Assembly: GCF_001294335.1 (NCBI RefSeq) | Contig: NZ_LGKG01000141.1 | Location: 186,001-250,000 of the forward strand | DNA: 64,000 bases | Direction: 5' to 3' | Source of the DNA: Streptomyces chattanoogensis | Lineage (GTDB): Bacteria > Actinomycetota > Actinomycetes > Streptomycetales > Streptomycetaceae | In this document: piece after piece, positions 18,893-28,731 of the stretch | How positions within the stretch are numbered: the stretch's first letter is position 1 | Layout of the letters: each line of letters starts with the position of its first letter | Notes under the pieces: generated by a model | Seen by the model: only the letters and a program-made list of their open reading frames with translations | What the model was told of the DNA's origin: nothing | Databases searched by the model: none | Translations under genes and position numbers: made by a program

Positions 18893-20000
18893 CGAACCGC
18901 TCGTCCTCGGCATCGAGACCTCCTGCGACGAGACCGGAGTCGGCATCGTCCGCGGCCACACGCTGCTGGCCGACGCGGTTGCCTCCAGCGTCGACGAACA
19001 CGCCCGCTTCGGCGGCGTCGTCCCCGAGGTCGCCTCGCGGGCGCACCTGGAGGCGATGGTCCCCACCATCCAGCGCGCCCTGAAGGACGCCGGGGTGGCG
19101 GCGAGCGACCTCGACGGCATCGCGGTCACCGCGGGCCCCGGCCTCGCGGGCGCCCTTCTGGTCGGTGTCTCGGCCGCGAAGGCATACGCCTACGCCCTGG
19201 GCAAGCCGCTCTACGGCGTCAACCACCTGGCCTCGCACATCTGCGTCGACCAGCTGGAACACGGGCCGCTCCCGGAGCCGACCATGGCCCTGCTGGTCTC
19301 CGGCGGCCACTCCTCCCTCCTCCTCGCCCCCGACATCACCTCGGACGTACGCCCCCTGGGCTCGACCATCGACGACGCGGCGGGCGAGGCGTTCGACAAG
19401 ATCGCGCGGGTGCTGAACCTCGGCTTCCCGGGCGGCCCGGTCATCGACCGCTACGCCAGGGAGGGCAACCCGGACGCGATCCGCTTCCCGCGCGGGCTGA
19501 CCGGCCCCCGCGACCCGGTCTACGACTTCTCCTTCTCCGGCCTGAAGACGGCGGTTGCGCGCTGGATCGAGGCCAAGCGGGCTGCCGGCGAGGACGTCCC
19601 GGTGGCGGATGTCTCGGCGTCCTTCCAGGAGGCCGTGGTGGATGTGCTGACCCGCAAGGCCGTGCGGGCCTGCAAGGACAACGGCGTCGACCACCTGATG
19701 ATCGGCGGTGGGGTCGCGGCCAACTCCCGCCTGCGGGCCCTGGCCGAACGGCGCTGCGAGGACGCCGGGATCACGCTGCGGGTGCCGCGGCCCAAGCTGT
19801 GCACCGACAACGGGGCGATGGTCGCGGCCCTGGGCGCGGAGATGGTGGCCCGCAACCGTCCGGCGTCGGACTGGGGGCTCTCGGCGGACTCGTCGCTGCC
19901 GGTGACGGAGCCGCATGTGCCGGGGGAGGACACCGGGCACGGGCACGGGCACACCCATGACCACGTTCATGAGCTGAGCAAGCGGAACCTGTACTCCTGA
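18885..20000 (+). CDS. tsaD: tRNA N6-adenosine threonylcarbamoyltransferase TsaD
   Basis: TsaD transfers the threonylcarbamoyl group to A37 of tRNA. The 371-residue protein carries [31 protein letters not shown] (the metal-binding HxxxH region together with NHLASHICV), LLVSGGHSS, and the nucleotide-binding [18 protein letters not shown] 18885 lies behind AAGGAAA and inside the end of rimI. The C-terminus carries an unusual His-rich tail ([12 protein letters not shown]). The tsaB-rimI-tsaD order is the usual actinobacterial one. Confidence 0.96.
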   Translation: MADEPLVLGIETSCDETGVGIVRGHTLLADAVASSVDEHARFGGVVPEVASRAHLEAMVPTIQRALKDAGVAASDLDGIAVTAGPGLAGALLVGVSAAKAYAYALGKPLYGVNHLASHICVDQLEHGPLPEPTMALLVSGGHSSLLLAPDITSDVRPLGSTIDDAAGEAFDKIARVLNLGFPGGPVIDRYAREGNPDAIRFPRGLTGPRDPVYDFSFSGLKTAVARWIEAKRAAGEDVPVADVSASFQEAVVDVLTRKAVRACKDNGVDHLMIGGGVAANSRLRALAERRCEDAGITLRVPRPKLCTDNGAMVAALGAEMVARNRPASDWGLSADSSLPVTEPHVPGEDTGHGHGHTHDHVHELSKRNLYS

Positions 20001-20010
20001 GGGGATGGGC

Positions 20011-20595
20011 TCAGCTCTCCACCATGAAGGCGGTCTCCAGGGCCGGGTAGGGGGTGGGGAGGGGCAGGGTGTGGCCGATCTCCACCTCGACTTCGGTGGT
20101 GTACTCACCCGCCGCAGGATGGGAGAAGGCGTACGCCTTGCCGGCCTGACGGTGGATCAGTGCATAGACCGGTACTCCGGCGGATGCGTAGGCCCGGTAC
20201 TTGGGCCCGGAGTCGATCTCGTGGAGGGACGAGGTGACCTCGCCGACGAGGCCGAGCAGATCGACCGGGTACCAGCCCTCGTGAGCTTGGTAGCGAGCCT
20301 CGTCCGCCGCGGTGGGCTCGCGGCGCAGCACGGAGAAGTCGGGGATGACCAGCGCACCCGACCAGTCTCCTGGTGATCCGATGCGATAGCCGTTGCCCTT
20401 TCCTGGCCGTACGCCCGCATTGTGCAGTTGGAAGGCGAGCTCCGACGCGCAGTGGTCATGGCTGTCTTCGCGGGGTGGCAGGAGGACCGGGTGCTCCTCG
20501 ACGTACTCGGCACGAACCGGAATTCCGTACGCCTTCTCCAGCGCGACCAGCAGATCGGCCGGGTCTTCCCACTCGGTGACGTACTCGCCGGTCAT
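20011..20595 (-). CDS. Uma2 family (PD-(D/E)XK-like) endonuclease
   Basis: The 194-residue protein matches the Uma2/DUF820 family, abundant in Streptomyces, with a PD-(D/E)XK nuclease-like fold and unknown biological role. The diagnostic order is present: VIPDFSVL (the metal-binding Asp), then LLGLVGEVTSS (Glu), then KYRAYASAGVPVYALI (Lys and the core strand). It is convergent with tsaD, 10 bp apart, and stands 19 bp downstream of the methyltransferase gene on the same strand, so the two may share a transcript. Confidence 0.78.
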   Translation of the reverse strand: MTGEYVTEWEDPADLLVALEKAYGIPVRAEYVEEHPVLLPPREDSHDHCASELAFQLHNAGVRPGKGNGYRIGSPGDWSGALVIPDFSVLRREPTAADEARYQAHEGWYPVDLLGLVGEVTSSLHEIDSGPKYRAYASAGVPVYALIHRQAGKAYAFSHPAAGEYTTEVEVEIGHTLPLPTPYPALETAFMVES

Positions 20596-20614
20596 CTCTG
20601 GCTCCCTCGCGTGA

Positions 20615-21808
20615 CTACCCTCGTACCGGCCTGCCCAACAGCATGCTGGGCTTTCCCGCCACCCGCGTGAGGATGATCGTGCAGGAGTTCACCCCTTCGA
20701 GGCGGAGCTTCTTGCGCAGTTCCTCCGGTGAGACCGCCGACCCCCGTTTCTTGATCTCCGCGATGCCGATCCCGCGTTCCCGCAGCAGCGCCCGCAGCTT
20801 CTTGACGTTGAAGGGCAGGACGTCGGTGATCTCGTAGGCGGTGGCGTACGGGGTCGCGGTCAGCTCGTCGGCCGTGAGGTACGCGATCGTCGGGTCGATC
20901 AGCCGGCCGCCGATCTGCCGGGCGACATCGGCCACCAGGTGGGCCCGGATCACGGCGCCGTCCGGCTCGTACAGCCAGCGGCCGACCGAGCCCGGCTCGG
21001 GGTCGGGCAGGCCGGCGCCGGGCAGTGAGGCGCCGCCGGGGAGCAGGGTCGCGCGGCGGCCGCCGGGCGTGAAGGCGGCGCCGAACCAGACCACCGCCTC
21101 CTTCACATCGCCCCCGTCGGAGATCCACTCCGTCTCGGCGTCCTCCGGCAGCGCCTCGTGCGGCACGCCGGGCGCGATCTTCAGCGCCGCGTACGGGGCC
21201 TTACGGGCCGCCTCCACGGCCCAGGACAGCGGCGGCGAGTACGCCTCGGGATCGAAGATGCGGCCGCCCCGGCCCGTGCTCCGCCGCGCCGGATCCACGA
21301 ACACCGCGTCGAACCCGGCCGTGTCCACCTCCGTCACATCCGCGCAGCGCACCTCGATCAGACCGGCCAGCCCCAGCGCCTCGGCGTTGGCGCGGGCGGC
21401 GGCGCAGGCCAGCGGGTCGCGGTCGACGGCGAGGACGGAGATGCCGGCGCGGGCCAGGGCGAGGGCGTCGCCGCCGATGCCGGAGCAGAGGTCGGCCAGC
21501 GTACGGACGCCGAGCGCGGCGAGCCGGGCGGCGCGGTGGGCGGCCACGGTGGCGCGGGTGGACTGCTCGACGCCGTTCGGCGTGAAGTACATCCGCCGGG
21601 CGTCGTCCCCGAACTTCGCCACCGCGCGCTGCCGCAGCCGGGCCTGCCCGAGGGCGGCCGACACCAGGGGCGCGGGGTGGGTACGGCGCAGCCGGGTCGC
21701 GGCGGCCAGGTCGTCGGCCGGATCGTGGTCCCGCAGTGCGGCCAGCAGCTCCTGCCCCTCGGGGGTGAGCAGGGCGGTGAAGGTGTCGAGGTCGGTCACC
21801 TGCCCCAT
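20615..21808 (-). CDS. Class I SAM-dependent methyltransferase, THUMP-like C-terminal domain
   Basis: The 397-residue protein starts MGQVTDLDTFTALLTPEG. The Rossmann methyltransferase core has the SAM loop LADLCSGIGGDALALA, the acidic VDRDPLACAAARANAE and the catalytic-loop-like VFVDPARRS. A C-terminal domain of about 100 residues (YLTADELTATPYATAYEI, then IGIAEIKKRGSAV) resembles the THUMP-like domain of this family. The substrate is probably an RNA, by family; I cannot name it. It diverges from the NodB-like lipoprotein gene, 82 bp away. Confidence 0.82.
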   Translation of the reverse strand: MGQVTDLDTFTALLTPEGQELLAALRDHDPADDLAAATRLRRTHPAPLVSAALGQARLRQRAVAKFGDDARRMYFTPNGVEQSTRATVAAHRAARLAALGVRTLADLCSGIGGDALALARAGISVLAVDRDPLACAAARANAEALGLAGLIEVRCADVTEVDTAGFDAVFVDPARRSTGRGGRIFDPEAYSPPLSWAVEAARKAPYAALKIAPGVPHEALPEDAETEWISDGGDVKEAVVWFGAAFTPGGRRATLLPGGASLPGAGLPDPEPGSVGRWLYEPDGAVIRAHLVADVARQIGGRLIDPTIAYLTADELTATPYATAYEITDVLPFNVKKLRALLRERGIGIAEIKKRGSAVSPEELRKKLRLEGVNSCTIILTRVAGKPSMLLGRPVRG

Positions 21809-21890
21809 TGTGGGCCAGTCGGCTGACCGCACCGGCGTGGCGGGTTGTGGCGCCGCGGTGCGGGCGGGGCGCACTGCCAAGATCCGGGTT

Positions 21891-22778
21891 ATGCAGATTG
21901 TCAGATTTTTCCGATCCGGCCGGGTGCGCGGCGAGGGCACGACCGGGGCCGAGGCCGCGGGGGCCGCCGCCGGGGCTCGGGGCCTGGCGGCCCTCTCCGT
22001 ACTCGGACTGCTGGCCGCCGGCTGTGGTGCGGTGCGCGGCGAGGACCTGCTGGACAACGTACCGGCCGCCGGGCCGGCCGTCGCAGCGCCCGATGCCCGC
22101 GCGCTGCACTCCCAGGCCCTGAGGATGGTGGACGCGCATGTGCGCCAGGTGACCGCGGGCCGCCAGTACGGGCTGGCCGGGGCGCCGCTCAGCGTGCCGC
22201 AGCCGCCGGCCTTCAAGCCGTTCCTGACCACCGAGCCGCGGCTCGCCCGGGGCCGTGGCAAGGGGCTGCCGGCGGTGATCACCCGGGTGCCGACCCGCGC
22301 CAAGGTGGTCTTCCTGACGGTCGACGACGCCGCGGCGAAGGACCCGGAGTTCGTCCGGATGATGCGCGAACTCGACGTGCCCTACAGCGTGTTCCCCACC
22401 TGGCACCGGCGCGCCCTGCCGCGGCTGGGCGGTGCGGGGCCGCAGCGCGCGGCGATCTGCGGGCAGCAGGACGCCCTGCGGCGCGAGACGGGGCAGCGGC
22501 CGCAGCTGTTCCGGCCGCCGCTCGGCGCCTACACCCTGGACACCCTGCGGATGGCCGCCGCCTGCGGCGTCAAGGTCGTACCGCTGTGGAACGAGGAGGC
22601 GTCCCCCGGCCGGATGGCCTATCACGCCCGGGACCACCGGCTGCAACCCGGCGACATCGTCCTGGTCCGCTTCGACCTCCGCCGGGACCGGCACGGGGCG
22701 GTGACCGCGACCCTCGCGGCGCTGCGCGCGGCCCAGCAGCAGGGCTTCGCCATCGCCCGGCTGGAGGACTACGCGTAG
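21891..22778 (+). CDS. NodB/polysaccharide-deacetylase-like lipoprotein, probable inactive variant
   Basis: The 295-residue product has a long N-terminus and then a lipobox (GLLAAGCG, Cys about 46), so it is a predicted lipoprotein. The rest resembles the polysaccharide deacetylase fold: VVFLTVDDAAAKDPEFVRMM in place of the TFDDGP motif, and LFRPPLGAYTLDTLR for the RPPYG motif. The HxxxH zinc-binding motif, normally preceded by about 30 residues here, is missing: YSVFPTWHRRALPRLG joins flanks directly. Deacetylase activity is therefore doubtful; a binding or structural role is possible. It is convergent with the SEDS gene. Confidence 0.72.
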   Translation: MQIVRFFRSGRVRGEGTTGAEAAGAAAGARGLAALSVLGLLAAGCGAVRGEDLLDNVPAAGPAVAAPDARALHSQALRMVDAHVRQVTAGRQYGLAGAPLSVPQPPAFKPFLTTEPRLARGRGKGLPAVITRVPTRAKVVFLTVDDAAAKDPEFVRMMRELDVPYSVFPTWHRRALPRLGGAGPQRAAICGQQDALRRETGQRPQLFRPPLGAYTLDTLRMAAACGVKVVPLWNEEASPGRMAYHARDHRLQPGDIVLVRFDLRRDRHGAVTATLAALRAAQQQGFAIARLEDYA

Positions 22779-22799
22779 CGTGCCGCGCGGTCCGCGGGG

Positions 22800-24239
22800 C
22801 TACGTCCGGGGCCGCGGGCCCACCGGCTCGCGGCGGCGCTGGGCGGTGTCGCTGATCCGCAGCAGCAGCCCCACCATCACCCAGTTCGCGACGAGCGACG
22901 AGCCGCCCTTGGCGAGGAACGGAAGCGCCTTGCCGGTGAGCGGGATCAGGCCGGTGACGCCGCCGGAGACGACGAAGACCTGGAGCACCAGCGCGCTGGA
23001 GAGTCCGACCGCCAGCAGTTTGCCGAACGGGTCGCGGGAGGTCAGGCCCACCCGCAGGCCCCGCTGGGCGAGCAGCGCGTAGAGCATCACCACGACCATC
23101 ACCCCGGCCAGGCCCAGCTCCTCGCCGACGGTGGTGAGGATGAAGTCGCTGTTGCCGGCGAAGCCGACTATTTCGGGCCGGCCCTGACCCAGCCCCGTGC
23201 CGGTGATGCCTCCGGAGCCGAAGCTGAAGAGCGCCTCCCCCAGCTGCTGCGACGCCCCGGCCTTCTCGCCCTCCTTGGTGAACGCGAACATGGGGTCCAG
23301 CCAGGCGGTGACCCGGCCGTGGACATGCGGCTCGAGGGATCCCACCGTCCCCGCGCCCACCACGGCCAGCAGGAGCCCGCACAGCACCCAGCTGGTGCGC
23401 TCGGTCGCCACGTACAGCATGATCACGAACACGCCGAAGAAGATCAGCGAGGTGCCCAGGTCCCGCTCGAATACCAGCACCAGCAGGCTGACGGCCCAGA
23501 TGGTGACGATCGGCCCGAGCTGGCGCCCCGGCGGCAGCTGGACGCCCAGGACGCGCCGGCCGGTCAGCGCCAGGGCATTGCGGTTGACCGTCAGATAGCC
23601 GGCGAAGAACACCGCGATCGCGATCTTGACGAACTCGCCGGGCTGGAGCGACAGCGGCCCGAGGAAGATCCAGCGCTTGGCGCCGAAGGTGTCGCCGGGG
23701 AAGAACGCCGGCGCCATCAGCAGCACCAGCGCGACCGCCATCGTCAGATAGAGGTAGCGCTGCAGCCGCCGGTGGTCGCGCAGCAGGATCAGCACCCCGA
23801 TGCAGACCGCCACCCCGATCCCGGTCCACATCAGCTGCCCGGGGGCCGCCTGCGGAATCTTGAGCCGGGGGGTGGCGGCGTAGGTGATGTCCAGCCGGCT
23901 CAGCAGCACCAGGCCGAGCCCGGTCAGCAGCGTCGTCAGCGGCAGGATCAGCGGATCGGCGCGGTCCGCGAAGCGGCGCAGGACCAGGTGCGGCAGCCAG
24001 GCGACGGACAGCATGACGGCGGTGAACACGGCCAGACCGGACGGCAGCCGGCCGGTCATCGACAGTCCGGTGCAGACATAGCCGAAGACGGCGATCGGGA
24101 CGACGAGGGCGAGCAGCCAGGCCTCGGTCCGGCGGCGGTCGGGAGCGCGGGCGAGGGCGGCGAACGTCATCGTGCGCTCGACGTCGCTCTCCCGCTGCCG
24201 TCTCCGTGACGCCCGGGAAGCGCTGGTCGGTTCGCGCAC
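22800..24239 (-). CDS. FtsW/RodA/SpoVE (SEDS) family peptidoglycan glycosyltransferase
   Basis: The 479-residue polytopic protein has about ten membrane helices. SEDS-family signatures are present: the LQPGEFVKIAIAVFFAGYL helix, the conserved loop FGAKRWIFLGP, the large external loop around RVTAWLDPM, and GNSDFILTTVGEELGLAGV. The C-terminal GVTGLIPLTGKALPFLAKGG is the most conserved part. SEDS proteins polymerise peptidoglycan with a partner class B PBP; none is adjacent here. GTG 24239 is chosen because GGAGGA lies just upstream. It may be the RodA/FtsW paralogue used in growth or sporulation. Confidence 0.9.
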   Translation of the reverse strand: MREPTSASRASRRRQRESDVERTMTFAALARAPDRRRTEAWLLALVVPIAVFGYVCTGLSMTGRLPSGLAVFTAVMLSVAWLPHLVLRRFADRADPLILPLTTLLTGLGLVLLSRLDITYAATPRLKIPQAAPGQLMWTGIGVAVCIGVLILLRDHRRLQRYLYLTMAVALVLLMAPAFFPGDTFGAKRWIFLGPLSLQPGEFVKIAIAVFFAGYLTVNRNALALTGRRVLGVQLPPGRQLGPIVTIWAVSLLVLVFERDLGTSLIFFGVFVIMLYVATERTSWVLCGLLLAVVGAGTVGSLEPHVHGRVTAWLDPMFAFTKEGEKAGASQQLGEALFSFGSGGITGTGLGQGRPEIVGFAGNSDFILTTVGEELGLAGVMVVVMLYALLAQRGLRVGLTSRDPFGKLLAVGLSSALVLQVFVVSGGVTGLIPLTGKALPFLAKGGSSLVANWVMVGLLLRISDTAQRRREPVGPRPRT

Positions 24240-24408
24240 GAGTCCTCCGTCGTTCTGTCCGTCCGGGCCCTCCCACCGGGGCCTTCGGTCCGGGAAAGGA
24301 GACGAGGGAGCGGTGCGCAGGGTTGCGACGGGTGTGAGGGGTGTGTCCGAATTCCTGCCCCCGGCGGCGGCAGGGCGTCGCCGCGCGGACGACAGGCCGC
24401 GACCTCGA

Positions 24409-24435
24409 TTGGCACTCCGCTTGACCGAGTGCTAA
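24409..24435 (+). promoter_or_regulatory. CIRCE element 1 (HrcA operator)
   Basis: TTGGCACTC-N9-GAGTGCTAA matches the CIRCE operator consensus in 17 of 18 arm bases. It overlaps the -35 region of the groESL promoter. Confidence 0.92.
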
Positions 24436-24449
24436 CCGCGTCATAGTCT
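24421..24449 (+). promoter_or_regulatory. groESL promoter
   Basis: TTGACC (24421-24426), a 17-bp spacer and TAGTCT (24444-24449) form a vegetative-type promoter. The -35 lies inside CIRCE 1 and the start site would fall near CIRCE 2, so HrcA bound at either site would block it. Confidence 0.6.
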
Positions 24450-24454
24450 CGGCG

Positions 24455-24481
24455 TTGGCACTCTCCACCGGTGAGTGCCAA
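24455..24481 (+). promoter_or_regulatory. CIRCE element 2 (HrcA operator)
   Basis: TTGGCACTC-N9-GAGTGCCAA is a perfect 9-bp inverted repeat and a good CIRCE match. It lies 46 bp downstream of the first, center to center, about four helical turns. Confidence 0.92.
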
Positions 24482-24583
24482 CTATGCGCGAACGGGCAGG
24501 TCCGGCACCCGCGACGACGGATCCACCTGGTCGCCACCTCAGACAGTTAACCCCGTGAGATCTCCGAAGGGGGAGGTCGGATC

Positions 24584-24892
24584 GTGACGACCGCCAGCTC
24601 CAAGGTTGCCATCAAGCCGCTCGAGGACCGCATCGTGGTCCAGCCGCTCGACGCCGAGCAGACCACGGCTTCGGGCCTGGTCATTCCGGACACCGCGAAG
24701 GAGAAGCCCCAGGAGGGCGTCGTCCTGGCCGTGGGTCCGGGCCGCTTCGAGGACGGCAACCGTCTTCCGCTCGACGTCAGCGTTGGCGACGTCGTGCTCT
24801 ACAGCAAGTACGGCGGCACCGAGGTGAAGTACAGCGGCGAGGAGTACCTCGTCCTCTCGGCTCGCGACGTTCTCGCGATCGTCGAGAAGTAA
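24584..24892 (+). CDS. groES: Co-chaperonin GroES (Cpn10)
   Basis: GroES caps the GroEL ring during protein folding. The 102-residue product starts [19 protein letters not shown] and shows the mobile-loop sequence [19 protein letters not shown] and the roof residues [20 protein letters not shown] (here [16 protein letters not shown]). The start is GTG 24584 behind GGGGAGG. It is the first gene of the groESL1 operon under double CIRCE control. Confidence 0.97.
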   Translation: MTTASSKVAIKPLEDRIVVQPLDAEQTTASGLVIPDTAKEKPQEGVVLAVGPGRFEDGNRLPLDVSVGDVVLYSKYGGTEVKYSGEEYLVLSARDVLAIVEK

Positions 24893-24914
24893 TTCACCCA
24901 CGTTTTGCCTTGAT

Positions 24915-24962
24915 CTGCGCCCCTGGTTCCCGCGTTCTCACCGACCCGGGGCAGGGGCGCAG
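24915..24962 (+). terminator. Hairpin between groES and groEL1 (possible attenuator)
   Basis: CTGCGCCCC and GGGGCGCAG form a long stem-loop 23 bp after groES. It could reduce read-through or act as a processing site between the two cistrons. Confidence 0.5.
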
Positions 24963-25011
24963 TTCGTATGAGCGATAGCGGTCACGGCGGCGAGGCCGAC
25001 GATCGCAATGA

Positions 25012-26658
<1,647 letters not shown>

Positions 26659-26705
26659 CGCCTGACCGCCGCGTAGCCGTGCCGTCGGCTGCGTAACGAG
26701 CAGAA

Positions 26706-26749
26706 GGGCCCCTGTTCCCGTTCGTGAACGACGGGAACGGGGGCCTTTT
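26706..26749 (+). terminator. Strong terminator of groESL1
   Basis: GGCCCCTGTTCCCGT pairs with ACGGGAACGGGGGCC (one mismatch) and is followed by TTTT, a textbook intrinsic terminator 48 bp past groEL1. Confidence 0.9.
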
Positions 26750-26805
26750 GCCTGGGCTCCCGCTTGTCCTCCCGCTTGGCCATCCGGCTCGGCCGGACGG
26801 TCCGG

Positions 26806-27498
26806 TCAGAGCGCGCCCAGTTGCCGCATCAGGCCCAGGACGTCGTAGTGCCACCAGCCTTCCTGGATCTTTCCGTCGCGGAACCGGAAGGTCGTGATGC
26901 CGGTCATGGTGCACACCTTGCCGGTCGGCTGGACGTCCATGAACGCGCCCTTGTGCGTGCCGGTCCAGGTCCAGCGCGTCACCACGTCGTCGCCCTCGGC
27001 GATCTGGCTCTCCAGGTCGAAGGTGAAGTCGAAGGCGGCCCGCCAGGAGGTGACGTCCTGCCGCATGACGTCGGACCCGACCACGGTCTCCTCCTCCTTG
27101 ATGACGTCGTGGTCCCGGTAGTCGGCCGCGAACACCTCGTCGACGGCCTGGAGATTGCCCCCGACCGCGATCTCGTGGAAGAACCGGCGGGCGGTTGCGG
27201 TGTTCAGCTGTTCGTCCCGGATGACATCGAGGTCGGTGAACGACGGCATCCCGTCGCAGAGCGCCACCATCTCCTGGAAGATCCGGTCGGTCTCCGGCAG
27301 CCGGGAGTTCTTCACCGCCTCTTCGTGCGAGGGGAATTCGACGATCTCGACGTAGTGGGACGCATCGGAGCGGTCCTTGCCGATGAGGCTGTGGGTGGCG
27401 GTCCGCTTGCCCTTGGTCTGCTCGACCCATTTGTCCATGAGCGCGTTCATGCCCTCGGGCCGCCCGGTCTTGTAGTCGATTATCTGTACGAATTTCAT
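26806..27498 (-). CDS. ABM-like plus SnoaL-like (ester-cyclase) fusion protein
   Basis: The 230-residue chain joins two small alpha/beta-barrel domains. The N-terminal part (about 1-95: MKFVQIIDYKTGRPEG, HYVEIVEFPSHEEAVKN) resembles the antibiotic-biosynthesis-monooxygenase-like barrel. The C-terminal part (about 100-230: ARRFFHEIAVGGNLQAVDEVF, DYRDHD, VVTRWTWTGTHKG) is a SnoaL-type cyclase/NTF2 fold. SnoaL proteins act on polyketide-type or small hydrophobic substrates, but here no biosynthetic gene is near. The ATG is preceded by GGGAGG. The upstream gap has a GCAT-N4-ATGC palindrome that could hold an operator. Confidence 0.72.
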   Translation of the reverse strand: MKFVQIIDYKTGRPEGMNALMDKWVEQTKGKRTATHSLIGKDRSDASHYVEIVEFPSHEEAVKNSRLPETDRIFQEMVALCDGMPSFTDLDVIRDEQLNTATARRFFHEIAVGGNLQAVDEVFAADYRDHDVIKEEETVVGSDVMRQDVTSWRAAFDFTFDLESQIAEGDDVVTRWTWTGTHKGAFMDVQPTGKVCTMTGITTFRFRDGKIQEGWWHYDVLGLMRQLGAL

Positions 27499-27574
27499 GG
27501 CGCCTCCCTGGCAGCTCGGCGCGATATATGCATTGTTATGCCCAGCTTAGTGGGGAATGTGACGCTCGGCGTGA

Positions 27575-28633
27575 TCATGCCGAACGGTGCTGGGTTCCCC
27601 GGTGCACCGGGTCCGCGAAGGGCCGGCCGTGGACGTAGCGCTCCAGTTCGTCCAGCGCCAGGTCGGCCATCCGGTGGAGCTCGCCGCCGAGGGAGCCGGC
27701 GATGTGCGGCGTCAGCAGGACGTTGGGGAGCTCGTACAACGGGGAGGCGGGCGGCGGGAGGTCGGGTTCGGTGACGTCGAGGACGGCGTTCAGGCGGCCC
27801 GTCAGCAGCTCGGCGAGGAGGGCTGGTTCGTCCACGAGAGAGCCGCGGGCGGTGTTGATGAGGGTGGCGCCGTCCGGCATCAGGGCCAGCTCCGGGGCAC
27901 CGAGCAGGTGGCGGGTGGCGGGCAGTTCGGGGGCGTGGACGGTGACGACGTCGCTGTCGGCGCAGAGGGCGCCGAGGGGCACCGGGGTGACACCCAGGCG
28001 GACGGCCTCGGCGGGGGCGACGTACGGGTCGTGGAGGAGGACCCGCAGGTCGAAGGGGCGGAGGAGCTCGATGACGCGGCGGCCGATACGGGAGGCGCCG
28101 ATGACGCCGACGGTGCGGCCGTGGTTGCCGGCGCCGGTCAGCTCGTGCTGCCAGTCGTGCGGGGCGCGCAGGGTGCGGTAGCGGTGGGCGGTGTGCAGAA
28201 CGCGTTTGTTGGCGAAGAGGATCGCGGCGAGGGTGTATTCGGCGACCGGCAGCGCATTGGCGGCGGCGGCCGAGGTGACGGCGATGCCGCGCTGCCAGCA
28301 GGCGTCGGTGATGTGGTGTTTGACGGAGCCGGCGGCATGGATGACGGCACGCAGCCGGGGGGCCGCGTCGAGGACATGGGCGGTCAGCGGCGGGGCGCCC
28401 CAGCAGGTGAGGAGGACCTCGGCCGCTGCCAGGGCGGATCCGACCGCGGGCGTCGGGTCGGCCAGCTCGTGCGCGACGAGATGCGGGTCGGTACGGGCGA
28501 GGGCCACGAGGCGGGCGCGGTGGCGGCCGGTCAGGAGCCGGTCGGCGACACCGGGGCCCATCGACAGCAGCAGGGCGGGCGGAGCCGGCGGGTTGTCCAC
28601 AGGCCCGGACGGGGTGTCGGCGGTCGCGTGCAT
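27575..28633 (-). CDS. D-isomer-specific 2-hydroxyacid dehydrogenase
   Basis: The 352-residue protein has the NAD-binding Rossmann motif VGVIGASRIGRRVIELL (A in place of one Gly), the conserved LINTARGSLVDEPALL with catalytic Arg region, and TPHIAGSLGG with the catalytic His; VLDVTEPD carries the acidic residue. Family enzymes reduce 2-oxo acids or oxidise D-hydroxy acids, including sugar-acid derivatives. The start ATG 28633 stands 99 bp from the divergent DUF2264 gene, so the two probably share control in carbohydrate catabolism. Confidence 0.85.
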   Translation of the reverse strand: MHATADTPSGPVDNPPAPPALLLSMGPGVADRLLTGRHRARLVALARTDPHLVAHELADPTPAVGSALAAAEVLLTCWGAPPLTAHVLDAAPRLRAVIHAAGSVKHHITDACWQRGIAVTSAAAANALPVAEYTLAAILFANKRVLHTAHRYRTLRAPHDWQHELTGAGNHGRTVGVIGASRIGRRVIELLRPFDLRVLLHDPYVAPAEAVRLGVTPVPLGALCADSDVVTVHAPELPATRHLLGAPELALMPDGATLINTARGSLVDEPALLAELLTGRLNAVLDVTEPDLPPPASPLYELPNVLLTPHIAGSLGGELHRMADLALDELERYVHGRPFADPVHRGTQHRSA

Positions 28634-28731
28634 AGTGAGTGAGTGCCCCTCGCGGGGAGGAACGAGACGTCCGAGGGGGTGACAACGCACCATCGACCGG
28701 CCTGGATCCACACATGGCACAGGAGCACGGC

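Noticed and set aside
26706-26749. CRISPR-like or riboswitch structure after groEL1
   Set aside because: It is a single stem followed by TTTT, a plain intrinsic terminator.
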